64,000 bases of DNA. Origin: Bacteroidota bacterium. GTDB lineage: Bacteria; Bacteroidota; Ignavibacteria; Ignavibacteriales; Melioribacteraceae. Positions 9,411 through 18,438 of the stretch are shown one piece after another. The position numbers were made by a program, and so were the translations under genes. The stretch's first letter is position 1. Each line of letters starts with the position of its first letter. The stretch is taken from contig JAHISP010000070.1 in assembly GCA_018818165.1 (NCBI GenBank), positions 1 through 64,000 of the forward strand, given 5' to 3'. The notes beneath the pieces were generated by a model. The model did no database searches. It saw nothing but the letters and a program-made list of their open reading frames with translations, and was not told the origin of the DNA.

Positions 9411-10784
9411 TTAATCAATTGGTTTAAATTTTGCCGTAAAATGACGCAACATCGGTGCTTCGTATGTAAATTCCAAACCTTTTAGTTTTTCTCTATTTTG
9501 GAATACTTCTATTACAACTTCGGCAACATAATCAATATGACTTTGCGTATAAACTCGGCGTGGAATTGCAAAACGAACCAATTCCATTGGTGGAGCAATA
9601 TTATTTCCATCTGCATCTTTTTTACCAAACATTACACTTCCAATTTCAACTGTACGCACTCCGCCAACAACATAAAGTTCGCAAACTATAGATTGTCCAG
9701 GAAATTGACTTGGAGGAACATTTGGAAGAAATCTTTTTGCATCCAAATAAATTGCGTGCCCACCAGGTGGCTCAATTATAGGTATTCCTGCATCAGTAAG
9801 TTTATTGCCAAGATATTCTGTGCTTTTAATTCTGTAGTGAAGATAATCCTCATCAAGAATTTCCTCTAAACCTTGTGCAACGGCTTCCAAATCGCGTCCT
9901 GCAAGTCCGCCATAAGTCGGGAATCCTTCTGTTACAATAAGCAAATTGCGGCATTTCATTGCAAGATCTTCATCATTCATTGAAAGGAATCCGCCAATAT
10001 TCACTAAAGCATCTTTTTTAGCGCTCATTGTTGCACCATCGGCGTATGAAAATATTTCTTGAGCTATTTCGCGAACGGATTTATTTTCATATCCCTTTTC
10101 TCTAATTTTAATAAAATAGGCGTTTTCGGCAAAGCGACAAGCATCAATAAAGAGGGGAATTCCATATTTATTGCAAATAGCTTTGGTTTCGCGAATATTT
10201 TGCATCGAAACTGGCTGCCCGCCACCAGAGTTATTTGTAATTGTTATCATAACAACTGGAATATTTTCTGCTCCTTTTTCAGCTATAAATTTATCGAGCG
10301 CTTCAACATCCATATTGCCTTTAAAATCGGCTTTTATTTCGGGATGTTTTCCAACTTCGACAAGTAAATCAACCGCTTCGGCTCCGCTAAACTCAACATT
10401 TGCTCGTGTTGTATCAAAGTGAGTGTTGTTTGGAATAAATTTACCTTTTCCGCCAACAATTGAAAACAAAATTTTCTCCGCAGCTCTACCTTGATGTGTT
10501 GGAATTATAAATTTATCGCCAGTAATATTTCTAACCGCTGATTCAAATCGATAAAAACTGCGCGAGCCTGCATAAGATTCATCGCCATCCATAATTCCAG
10601 CCCACTGTTTTGCACTCATTGCCGAAGTTCCACTATCGGTTAGCAAATCGATTATTACATCTTCTGCTCTTACTAAAAATGGATTGTAACCAGATTCAAT
10701 AAGAATTTTTTCACGCTCTTCACGTGTGGTAAATTTAATTGGCTCCACCGATTTTATTCGAAATGGCTCAATTATTGTCTTCAT
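9411..10784 (-). CDS. tnaA: Tryptophanase (tryptophan indole-lyase)
   Basis: PLP-dependent beta-eliminating lyase that cleaves tryptophan to indole, pyruvate and ammonia. The PLP lysine lies in MSAKKD (about residue 255), and EPFRIKSVEP, LLTDSGTSAMS and THQGRAAE are shared by tryptophanase and tyrosine phenol-lyase. The choice between them rests on the segment TVEIGSVMFG: the position that is Arg381 in tyrosine phenol-lyase is Ile here, as in E. coli TnaA, and the C-terminus (LRHFTAKFK) is also TnaA-like. The frame is open to 10835, but the ATG at 10784 has GGAG at the right distance. No tnaC-like leader or tnaB permease is visible. Confidence 0.92.
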   Translation of the reverse strand: MKTIIEPFRIKSVEPIKFTTREEREKILIESGYNPFLVRAEDVIIDLLTDSGTSAMSAKQWAGIMDGDESYAGSRSFYRFESAVRNITGDKFIIPTHQGRAAEKILFSIVGGKGKFIPNNTHFDTTRANVEFSGAEAVDLLVEVGKHPEIKADFKGNMDVEALDKFIAEKGAENIPVVMITITNNSGGGQPVSMQNIRETKAICNKYGIPLFIDACRFAENAYFIKIREKGYENKSVREIAQEIFSYADGATMSAKKDALVNIGGFLSMNDEDLAMKCRNLLIVTEGFPTYGGLAGRDLEAVAQGLEEILDEDYLHYRIKSTEYLGNKLTDAGIPIIEPPGGHAIYLDAKRFLPNVPPSQFPGQSIVCELYVVGGVRTVEIGSVMFGKKDADGNNIAPPMELVRFAIPRRVYTQSHIDYVAEVVIEVFQNREKLKGLEFTYEAPMLRHFTAKFKPID

Positions 10785-11201
10785 TTTTTCTCCAAATTTT
10801 GGTGGTAACATAATTGATTGGCTAACAAAAAACAACTTAGATTTGAATTACTAACTTTAGAAAATTTTTATAAATAGATGTTTCTATTTTTGATTTTCTA
10901 AGTTTGGCAATTTTGTGATTATGTTGTGGATTATTTATCAAGTAAACTAAAATAGATAATTACACTTTCCGAAAACAAATAATATTTATCTTGTTTTATA
11001 TTTCACTGCTGCATAAAAATACTTTAAAATAGTAGTGTGGTTTTTAGTTAAAAATTGGCTAAACCAAAGTGGCAAAAATTGCACTTTCTTAATTTTGTTC
11101 TGAAACTTCAGTAATTCTGATTTTCTTTCTATTTTTAATTTCGGTGGCAATTTCCTTATTTCAATCTCAGGCTTCACTTACCAAGTGTTTAAGCTAACAA
11201 T
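10785..11201. other. Gap without a supported gene
   Basis: About 400 bases of AT-rich DNA carrying the tnaA promoter region. A 63-codon minus-strand frame (10986-11177) is Lys-rich, matches nothing I know and lacks a ribosome binding site. A near-palindrome, aagtggcaaaaattgcactt, lies at about 11068-11087. Confidence 0.5.
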
Positions 11202-11714
11202 TTATTTTACAAACCGAATAGTAAAATAGTATTTATAATCTCTTTCCATTACAACATTAATAGAGTTAATAATTGTAATTATTGTAATGTAGAGTGATAA
11301 CGCAAGAAGCAAAACAATTCCAACAATAAAGAGAACAAGAAACAGTGATACAAAAAGATATATCATCATGGTAATTTGGAAATTTAATACATCTTTACCA
11401 TGCCCATCTATTTCGGGACTTTCATCCTTTTTCATCAACCAAATAATTAATGGAAATATTGGTATTACTAAAAAATTTGATAAATGTAGTGTGAGCAGCC
11501 AAAATTTCAAATCGTCATTTTCATCAAATGTAAATTGGTAATCAAGCTCCAACCCAATTTTCTTAAGTACTAATATTCTTGGACTTATTGCCCCAGACTC
11601 AATTTTTTGAACTATACGTTCCTTAATTCCACATCGTAATGCTAATTCCTCTTGAGTTAATCCCTTTGCGGTTCTTAATTCTGCAACCTTTTTACCAATT
11701 TCATGTTGGTTCAT
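11202..11714 (-). CDS. XRE-family HTH protein fused to a DUF4870-like membrane domain
   Basis: Residues 1-60 form an XRE helix-turn-helix (IGKKVAELRTAKGLTQEELA, then CGIKERIVQKIESG and the SPRILVLKKIGLEL tail). Residues 65-170 contain three hydrophobic segments with the spacing of DUF4870 proteins (LLTLHLSNFLVIPIFPLIIWL, then HGKDVLNFQITMMIYLFVSLFLV and a last helix). The protein is thus a membrane-tethered DNA-binding protein. Its signal and target are unknown. It diverges from menA across about 240 bases; control of that operon is possible but has no direct support. Confidence 0.8.
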   Translation of the reverse strand: MNQHEIGKKVAELRTAKGLTQEELALRCGIKERIVQKIESGAISPRILVLKKIGLELDYQFTFDENDDLKFWLLTLHLSNFLVIPIFPLIIWLMKKDESPEIDGHGKDVLNFQITMMIYLFVSLFLVLFIVGIVLLLALSLYITIITIINSINVVMERDYKYYFTIRFVK

Positions 11715-11952
11715 TTTATCTCCATTCTTACTGACTCAAATCTAAATTACATAAAAGAATAATTCAACTACTTTGTTACAACTTTTCATTCATAAAGAGA
11801 CAATACTATAAGTAGTAACAGTCATTCCGAATAAAACACTTCGCACTTATTGATAGAGAAATTATGCAGCCATTATGAGCAATTAAAACACGTGAATTGA
11901 TTTTATACTTTTTGTTATCTTGCATTACTATTTTCAAAATATATGTTGTTAA

Positions 11953-12846
11953 ATGAATAACCAGACTAAAATAAACAAATTAAACATTTGGATTCTTGCC
12001 AGTCGCCCCAAGACTTTACCTGCCGCAATTGCTCCAGTTTTTGTGGGGACAGCAGTGGCGTTTAATGCCGACAAGTTAAATCTTTGGGCTGCAATTATTG
12101 CTTTAATTTGCTCACTGCTAATTCAGATTGGAACAAACTTTGTAAATGATTTATACGACTTTCTAAAAGGCACCGATGATGAAAATCGTGTTGGCCCAAC
12201 AAGAGCTTTAGCTGCTGGCTGGATTTCAACTACCCAAATGAAGTTTGCAATATATTTAACTTTTGGAATCACATTCTTACTCGGACTTTTTCTTGTTTAT
12301 CATGCTGGGTGGATAATTTTGTTAATTGGAATTTTGTCCATCATTTCTGGTTACGCATATACTGCGGGACCTTATCCGCTTGCCTACAATGGGCTTGGTG
12401 ATATTTTCGTATTTACATTTTTTGGTCTTGTTGCCACTGTTGGAACTTATTATGTGCAAGCTCTTCAATTTTCATTATTTGCTCTGTTGACTTCTATTCC
12501 AATTGGATTTTTAATAACAAACATTTTAGTTGTTAATAATTATCGCGATGCAGAAGAAGACAAAAAGAAAAACAAAAAGACTCTTGCGGTAATTTTGGGA
12601 AAATCATTTGCTCGTTATCAGTATTTGGTTTCCCTTTTTATCTCTTATTTAATCCCAATTGTTTTACTCGCCATCTTTAAAACATCGCCATTTATTTTAT
12701 TACCCTTGTTAACATTGCCTTTGGCTATAAAATTGCAGAATGAGCTTAATACTTTTAACGGCGCAAGATTAAACAATACACTTTCTCTTTCAGCCAAATT
12801 GTCAGTACTATTCTCTGCACTTTTTTCTTTAGGAATAATATTATGA
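11953..12846 (+). CDS. menA: 1,4-dihydroxy-2-naphthoate polyprenyltransferase
   Basis: UbiA-type integral membrane prenyltransferase that attaches the isoprenoid tail to dihydroxynaphthoate, the membrane step of menaquinone synthesis. The first Asp-rich motif NFVNDLYDFLKGTDD (about 63-77) and the second, NNYRDAEEDKKKNKKTLAV (about 195-213), both bind prenyl diphosphate through Mg. Nine or so hydrophobic segments and 297 aa fit the family. Its last bases overlap the menC start (ATGA), so it heads a translationally coupled menA-menC-menE operon. Confidence 0.95.
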   Translation: MNNQTKINKLNIWILASRPKTLPAAIAPVFVGTAVAFNADKLNLWAAIIALICSLLIQIGTNFVNDLYDFLKGTDDENRVGPTRALAAGWISTTQMKFAIYLTFGITFLLGLFLVYHAGWIILLIGILSIISGYAYTAGPYPLAYNGLGDIFVFTFFGLVATVGTYYVQALQFSLFALLTSIPIGFLITNILVVNNYRDAEEDKKKNKKTLAVILGKSFARYQYLVSLFISYLIPIVLLAIFKTSPFILLPLLTLPLAIKLQNELNTFNGARLNNTLSLSAKLSVLFSALFSLGIIL

Positions 12847-13901
12847 TTATTCACGATTTCAATTTTTATCCTTTTAGTATTAAGCTAAAAAGTAAATTCA
12901 TAAATGCAACCTTTAACATTGCGGCTAGAAATGGATTTATAATTAAAATAACTGATGAAAATGACTTAGTTGGATATGGCGAAGTTTCCCCACTCCCTGG
13001 CTTTAGCAAAGAAACATTTGAGGAAGCAGAAATAGCTTTAAATAAATTATATTATTCCATACTTGAAAAAGCTTCAAAAAAGGAAACGTATGATTTAAGC
13101 ACAGAGTTAATAACAATATCTTATTTGCCATCTCTTCTTTTTGGATTTGAGCAAGCAATTATTTCACTATTGGTGCAAAGAGGTGAATTAGACTCCTTGC
13201 TAACAGCGGAAAAGCGTATTTCTATTGCCGGATTGGTTGATATAAAATCTAAAGAAGAAACGCTTAAAAATGTTGACAATTTATTGGCTGAAGATTTTAA
13301 AACTATCAAAATAAAACTGGGTAAAAATACTGTTGAAAAGGATGTTGCGCTTGTTAAAACAATTACTCAACGAATTGACGACTCAATTAAAATAAGGTTG
13401 GATATAAATGGCAATTGGAATTATGAACAAGCTGAGTTTGCTGTTAATAATCTACCCATGGATAAAATTGAGTTTATTGAACAACCCGTTAATAATATAA
13501 ATGAATTAGTAATGCTTTCAGATTTTAGCCCAATACCTATTGCTGTTGACGAATCAATTGAAAACATGTCCGAAGCTAAAAATTTAATTGAGCTTTCAAA
13601 CATCCAAGTTATTGTTCTTAAACCATCTATTCTTGGAAGCATCATTAAAGCAATTTCTCTAATTAAAGTTGCCGAAAAGATGAATAAGAAAATAATTATT
13701 TCTTCCGCATTTGAGTCTGTTGTGGGCCGCTCAGCGCTTGTACTTCTAGCCTCACTCGTAAAGGGCAACCATGCACACGGATTAAATACGGCTAAATATT
13801 TTGAAAAAGATTTAGCGGCGGATAATTATCCAATTGTTGACAGTCTAATATATTTTAATCCAGTAAATTATCCACCCTACTTTAAGGATATTGAATTATG
13901 A
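12843..13901 (+). CDS. menC: o-Succinylbenzoate synthase
   Basis: Enolase-superfamily enzyme that dehydrates SHCHC to o-succinylbenzoate in menaquinone synthesis. Expected active-site positions are visible: KIKLGK (the KxK base, about residue 157), RLDINGNW and IEQPV (metal ligands) and AVDESIEN (third ligand), then VLKPS with the second catalytic lysine. At 352 aa it is typical. It overlaps menA and menE by 4 bases each, so the three proteins should be made together. GYGEVSPLPGF near residue 40 is the usual capping-domain signature. Confidence 0.93.
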   Translation: MIIHDFNFYPFSIKLKSKFINATFNIAARNGFIIKITDENDLVGYGEVSPLPGFSKETFEEAEIALNKLYYSILEKASKKETYDLSTELITISYLPSLLFGFEQAIISLLVQRGELDSLLTAEKRISIAGLVDIKSKEETLKNVDNLLAEDFKTIKIKLGKNTVEKDVALVKTITQRIDDSIKIRLDINGNWNYEQAEFAVNNLPMDKIEFIEQPVNNINELVMLSDFSPIPIAVDESIENMSEAKNLIELSNIQVIVLKPSILGSIIKAISLIKVAEKMNKKIIISSAFESVVGRSALVLLASLVKGNHAHGLNTAKYFEKDLAADNYPIVDSLIYFNPVNYPPYFKDIEL

Positions 13902-15310
13902 TTGATAATGAAATTGCCATTATTGATGATACTCGTTCAATCCTCTTTTCTGAATTAAATAGTTTGGTAAGTAAGACAGCTCAACACTATTTTAATTGTG
14001 GCATTAAACCTTACGATAACGTTGCCATACTTGGCAATAATTCAATTGAATATGTAATTGCAATTTACTCACTTTGGAAACTTGGCGCCGTTCCGGTTCC
14101 AATAAACACGCGATTAAAGAATAATGAAGTACAGTCAATAGTCGAATCTTCAAAATGCGGCATTATTATTGTTGATAAATATTTCTCCTCTATAAATTTA
14201 AATATTGCTTTAATTGAAATGACAATAAAACATGATGGTGATGATTGTAATTATAGCAATGACATTAAACCCAATGATACCGCAGTGATAATTCACACTT
14301 CTGGTTCTTCGGGCGTTCCCAAAGGAGTTGAGACAACAAACAATAATCTTTATCAAAGCTATTTGTCTTCAACCGATTCTTTTCGTTTTTCAAACTCGGA
14401 TGTTTTTTTAGCATCGTTGCCATTTTACCATATTGGCGGATTTTCGATAATAAGTAGAGCTGTTTTATCCGGTGGCGTATTGGTTATTCCCAAATCATTA
14501 CAAATGGATGATATAATTAAATCTATGCAAAGCTTTGATACAACTATCGTTTCGCTTGTTCCAACAATGCTTAAGCGAATGATTGAAGTTGGAGTTAAGC
14601 CTAATAACCATTTGAGATATTTGTTTTTAGGTGGTGGAGCAAGCAGTGACCAATTAATTAATTCAGCTCTAAATGATAACTGGCCAATCGTTAAAGTTTA
14701 CGGCTCGTCTGAAACAACCGCAATGATAACTGCTTTTTGGGGCGAGGAATTGCGACAAAACCCACCATGTGCTGGCAAACCATTAGCCAATATTGAAATA
14801 AAAATCTTAGACGATAATTTTAACGAAATTACAAATGCAGCAGTTGGGGAGATTGCAATTAAAAGTCCAACAATTGCAAAAGGATATTTAAAATTGCCAA
14901 ATTTCTGGAAGGATAAAACTCATAATGACCTTTATTTATCTGGCGATTACGGCTATTTGGACAAAGACGGGAAACTATTTGTAGTTGCTAGGCGTACAGA
15001 TTTAATTGTTTCTGGTGGTGAAAACATAGACCCACGTGAAATTGAATCTGCTCTAAACACAAATCCAAAAATTATTGAATCTTTCGTATTTCCATTACAC
15101 GATGAAGAGTGGGGCGAAATACCAGTTGCAATAATTGCCTTAAGCGAAAAGGCATCACTTTCTAAAAAAGAAATTAGCGAGTACTTAAAATCAGAATTAG
15201 CTTCCTATAAAATTCCAAAAATAATTGTTTTCACAAACGAAATTCCTAAAACAGAGCTTGGAAAAGTAAACATAAAAGAAGTGAAAGAATTATTTCGTGC
15301 TGCCGACTAA
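13898..15310 (+). CDS. menE: o-Succinylbenzoate--CoA ligase
   Basis: ANL-superfamily adenylating enzyme that activates o-succinylbenzoate to its CoA thioester. The phosphate-binding loop HTSGSSGVPKGV (about 131-142), the VYGSSETTAM motif, the SGDYGYLDKDG hinge region and the catalytic lysine in TELGKVNI near the C-terminus are all present, so the enzyme looks active. At 470 aa it is normal. menB, menD, menF and menH are not in the window. The assignment over other acyl-CoA ligases relies on the coupled menA-menC context. Confidence 0.93.
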   Translation: MIDNEIAIIDDTRSILFSELNSLVSKTAQHYFNCGIKPYDNVAILGNNSIEYVIAIYSLWKLGAVPVPINTRLKNNEVQSIVESSKCGIIIVDKYFSSINLNIALIEMTIKHDGDDCNYSNDIKPNDTAVIIHTSGSSGVPKGVETTNNNLYQSYLSSTDSFRFSNSDVFLASLPFYHIGGFSIISRAVLSGGVLVIPKSLQMDDIIKSMQSFDTTIVSLVPTMLKRMIEVGVKPNNHLRYLFLGGGASSDQLINSALNDNWPIVKVYGSSETTAMITAFWGEELRQNPPCAGKPLANIEIKILDDNFNEITNAAVGEIAIKSPTIAKGYLKLPNFWKDKTHNDLYLSGDYGYLDKDGKLFVVARRTDLIVSGGENIDPREIESALNTNPKIIESFVFPLHDEEWGEIPVAIIALSEKASLSKKEISEYLKSELASYKIPKIIVFTNEIPKTELGKVNIKEVKELFRAAD

Positions 15311-15472
15311 TTAAATTCCATTACTTTCTATTTTTATGAATTAACACTTAATCTCACAAAAAGAAATAATCTACTTTCACTAATTGAAAAATAACCTACT
15401 GAAAGGGTACCGATGAAACTCTTTTCCTCTAGGGGTGTGCACACTTTTTGTAATGGGACTAAAAGTTTAAGC

Positions 15473-15874
15473 TCATTCCTTGTTTAGATTTAACAAATTC
15501 TTAAACTCATTAGGAATATCAATTTTTTTGAAATCAATTTTATCTACAAAAACATGATTTGTTTTAACAATCGCTTTCGGTTCACCCGCTTCATCATAAA
15601 ATGTTGTTGTAAGTTGAAATGATGTATTTCCAATTTTTGATGCAGTAATTCCAATTTCTAAAACTTCATGTAGAGTAATTGGTTTTAGAAAATCAGCCGT
15701 AACAGTTACTAGTGGAATTGCAAAATGCTTATTCTCAAAATAATTTTCCTCTAAGTTGCTACTTAAAACAAATTCTTCATATGCGGAGTGTGTTAAATCA
15801 AATATTTTTGCGAAGAATAAAATTCCGCCAATATCGCACATTCCAAATTCCACAATACGTTCTGTTCTAAACAT
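15473..15874 (-). CDS. Hotdog-fold acyl-CoA thioesterase, probable DHNA-CoA hydrolase
   Basis: A 133-residue single hotdog domain of the 4-hydroxybenzoyl-CoA thioesterase type. VEFGMCDIGGILFFAKIFDLTHSAYEEF carries the catalytic-Asp region (MCDIGGI) and FAIPLVTVTADFLKPI the second strand, and the whole resembles plant and cyanobacterial 1,4-dihydroxy-2-naphthoyl-CoA thioesterases. That enzyme releases free DHNA, the substrate of MenA. Its end faces the end of menE with a 162-base gap, so it sits next to the pathway it would serve. I infer a menI role but leave the symbol blank since general thioesterases look alike. GAGG precedes the start. Confidence 0.72.
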   Translation of the reverse strand: MFRTERIVEFGMCDIGGILFFAKIFDLTHSAYEEFVLSSNLEENYFENKHFAIPLVTVTADFLKPITLHEVLEIGITASKIGNTSFQLTTTFYDEAGEPKAIVKTNHVFVDKIDFKKIDIPNEFKNLLNLNKE

Positions 15875-15952
15875 AAATACCTCGCTAATATTTTGATTGA
15901 AAGTTATGCATTTTTGATGAAATTATTTAGGCATAATTTTATATTTTCACTT

Positions 15953-17266
15953 ATGAAATTAAATTTATTATTCGCTTTATTATTATCTATTACGCTATCT
16001 GCGCAAACAAATTCCACCAAAGAAATTGTAACCACACGTTTTCCTAATGGAAATCTTAAAACTTATGGTGAATATGTTAATAGCGTGAAAGATGGTGTTT
16101 ATCAAGAGTTTTACGAATCTGGAAGCAAATGGAAAGACTGGACTTTTGTTAATGGACTTGAGGAGGGAACTTCTCTCTGGTATTTTGAAGATGGAACCTT
16201 GAGTATGCGATGGAATTATATTCACGGAAAGCTTGAAGGAAAATCGCAATGGTATTATGAAACTGGGGAACTTTGGTCAGACCCACTTTACAAAAATGGA
16301 ATTCAAGATGGATTTACGCAAACCTACTATAAGTCTGGCGAGCTTCAAGGAATATGGCTTTATAAAAATGGTGAGTTGGATGGACTTTCAAAAATATTTT
16401 ATAAAAATGGCGGTATTGAAGTTGAACGCAATTATAAAAACGGTAAAATGGATGGCATAACCAAAGTCTATTACGAATACAACCAAGTAGCCTTAGAGGC
16501 AAATTACAAAGACGATAAATTGGATGGAACTTCCTACCTTTATTTTCCCGATGGCACTATAAAAGTTATTGATACATATTCCAACGGACAAGTTACTAAG
16601 CGAGAAATATTTGAATATGGCTCGCATACAGCAAAGATTGAAGAAAGTTTCGTTGAGTTTTATGGCAATGGCTTTATCAAATCGGAACAGAATTTTAAGA
16701 ATGGCAAACTTAACGGACTTAATAGATATTATTTTCCAAACGGATATTTAAAATCTGAGCACACATATAAGGATAGTTTGCTTGATGGAATTTCATCAAT
16801 TTATTCTGAGGATGGAATTCTTTTGGAAAGCACAGAATATTTGGAAGGCAAAAAATTTGGTATTTCTAATTTATACAATGTCGAAGGAGTACTTATTGGA
16901 GAAGTTCAATATTCTAACGATTCCCTTGATGGCAAATGGAAATTGTATTATCCTACTGGACAAATTGAAGAGGAGCGAGAATATTCTTTTGGGAAAATTG
17001 TTGGCTTGTCCACAAGTTATTATTCAAATGGTAGTTTGAAAACCAAGATGGAATACTCAAATGGTAAAAAGGATGGATTTGCTACGTGGTATTTTTCCAA
17101 CGGTAAAGTTTCTGATTATGGCATTTATAAAAATGATTTACCAGACGGAAATTTTTATTCATACCATACAAATGGTTTAATTAAGCGCGAAGCTTTTTAC
17201 GTACTTGGGGAATTAACATCTGAGACTTTATATAACGAAAATGGTGAAAAGATAATAGCAAAATAG
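15953..17266 (+). CDS. Exported MORN-repeat protein (YwqK-like)
   Basis: About 437 residues almost wholly made of MORN_2-type units of ~23 residues with the core 'Y-x-N-G-x-x-D-G-x-x-x-x-Y-x-x-G'; I count roughly sixteen. These repeats build an elongated beta-sheet; the molecular role is unknown. The upstream in-frame ATG at 15893 would add 20 residues, but the ATG at 15953 gives a clean signal peptide (MKLNLLFALLLSITLSAQT), so it was chosen. Database names such as 'toxin-antitoxin system YwqK family antitoxin' attach to this fold; no toxin partner is adjacent, so I do not infer a toxin-antitoxin pair. A MITE-like element begins 5 bases after the stop. Confidence 0.85.
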   Translation: MKLNLLFALLLSITLSAQTNSTKEIVTTRFPNGNLKTYGEYVNSVKDGVYQEFYESGSKWKDWTFVNGLEEGTSLWYFEDGTLSMRWNYIHGKLEGKSQWYYETGELWSDPLYKNGIQDGFTQTYYKSGELQGIWLYKNGELDGLSKIFYKNGGIEVERNYKNGKMDGITKVYYEYNQVALEANYKDDKLDGTSYLYFPDGTIKVIDTYSNGQVTKREIFEYGSHTAKIEESFVEFYGNGFIKSEQNFKNGKLNGLNRYYFPNGYLKSEHTYKDSLLDGISSIYSEDGILLESTEYLEGKKFGISNLYNVEGVLIGEVQYSNDSLDGKWKLYYPTGQIEEEREYSFGKIVGLSTSYYSNGSLKTKMEYSNGKKDGFATWYFSNGKVSDYGIYKNDLPDGNFYSYHTNGLIKREAFYVLGELTSETLYNENGEKIIAK

Positions 17267-17270
17267 TCTA

Positions 17271-17457
17271 AGCAATTTGTCATTTCGATTCCGTTTTTTT
17301 ATCGGGAAAGGAATCTTTTTTTATGATATGTTTCCAGAAACATATCGGCACAGGATTGCACGGAATCCACTTTATGGCTAAGATTCCCAACAATCCCGCC
17401 AAGTCGGGATGGGAATGACATACAATAAAAATATTCTCTTAAGTTGACAGCATTGGT
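17271..17457 (-). mobile_element. MITE-like interspersed repeat, copy 1
   Basis: Read on the minus strand it starts with CCAATGCTGTCAACTTAA, passes a GTCATTCCC ... GGGAATCTT ... GGATTCCGTG core, and ends near TGACAAATTGCT, a decayed inverted copy of the end. The right end on the plus strand is TTAAGTTGACAGCATTG at 17440-17455. Matches the copies near 21.0 and 61.8 kb. No coding capacity. Confidence 0.7.
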
Positions 17458-17539
17458 TTATCGAAAGAGAAATCCTGTTCTAATATAAAATATATTCTTA
17501 GAGATATCTCGCAACGCTCGATATGAAATGATTATTAAT

Positions 17540-18418
17540 TTACAGCTCTGGTTCTTTATTTAATATTTCAGAAATTCTATCCGTGGGCATTTTTTCATTT
17601 GTCCAAAGCTCAAATGCCTTTGCGCCTTGCTCCACAAACATCTTCAAACCATTTAATATAGTTGCACCTTGGCTTTCAGCAATTGATAAAAATTTTGTTT
17701 TGCGCGGATTATAAACCAAATCGAAGACAATCTGTTTATCATTAAATGATTCGGGAATTGTTGTTGGTGAATCATCTTCTTCTGGCGACATTCCAATTGA
17801 AGATGCATTTACAATTAATTTCGATTTGCTCAATATTTCAATAACATCAGGGGGTGCTAATTCATAAGTTTTAATTTTTTCAAAAAGCATTTTGGATGTA
17901 AAATAATCCTTTAACGATTCTGCTTTTCCAACTGTACGATTAATGATATTAATTTTCTCAACATTAAAGCTATTTATTAAAGTATAAATTACAGAGCGTG
18001 CTGCCCCACCCGCACCAATAACACTTACTTTGCAGCCATGCAGATCTTCTTTATAATCTTCAAGAGTTTTGATTATTCCATCAACATCTGTATTGTAGCC
18101 ATGCAACTTGCCGTTTTCATTAACAACAGTATTTACAGCATTTACAATTTTAGCGCTATCTGATAATTCGTCCAAGAAATCAACTATTCTTTCTTTGTGA
18201 GGAATTGTTACGTTAAATCCTTCAATTCCCAATGCTACCATACCTCTTAGAGCATCCTTTAAATTAGCCGCAGCAATATCAAAGGGAAGATAAACAAAAT
18301 CTAAATCAAGTTTGTTAAAGGCATAGTTGTGCATCATTGGCGATAATGAGTGCTTAATTGGATGCCCAATTACTCCAATTATTTTTGTGTTATGGTTTAT
18401 TTCATTTAAAGATCGCAT
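17540..18418 (-). CDS. aroE: Shikimate dehydrogenase
   Basis: Reduces 3-dehydroshikimate to shikimate with NADPH in aromatic amino acid synthesis. The substrate site GHPIKHSLSPMMHN (about 17-30), the catalytic lysine in FNVTIPHKE (about residue 78) and the NTDVDG motif with its Asp are complete, followed by the nucleotide loop VIGAGGAARS (about 133-142). At 292 aa the gene is full length. It starts 20 bases after the TPR gene's stop on the same strand, so the two are likely one transcript. Confidence 0.96.
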   Translation of the reverse strand: MRSLNEINHNTKIIGVIGHPIKHSLSPMMHNYAFNKLDLDFVYLPFDIAAANLKDALRGMVALGIEGFNVTIPHKERIVDFLDELSDSAKIVNAVNTVVNENGKLHGYNTDVDGIIKTLEDYKEDLHGCKVSVIGAGGAARSVIYTLINSFNVEKINIINRTVGKAESLKDYFTSKMLFEKIKTYELAPPDVIEILSKSKLIVNASSIGMSPEEDDSPTTIPESFNDKQIVFDLVYNPRKTKFLSIAESQGATILNGLKMFVEQGAKAFELWTNEKMPTDRISEILNKEPEL

Positions 18419-18438
18419 AATGCCATTTAATAAAAATT

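Noticed and set aside
9411-10784. Tyrosine phenol-lyase
   Set aside because: Position equivalent to Arg381 is Ile (TVEIGS), and the C-terminal text is TnaA-like.
10986-11177. Small minus-strand ORF of 63 codons
   Set aside because: Lys/Leu/Ile-rich translation of AT-rich DNA; no start signal or recognisable motif.
15953-17266. YwqK-type 'antitoxin' as part of a toxin-antitoxin system
   Set aside because: The protein is exported and large, with no toxin gene adjacent; the name is a family label.
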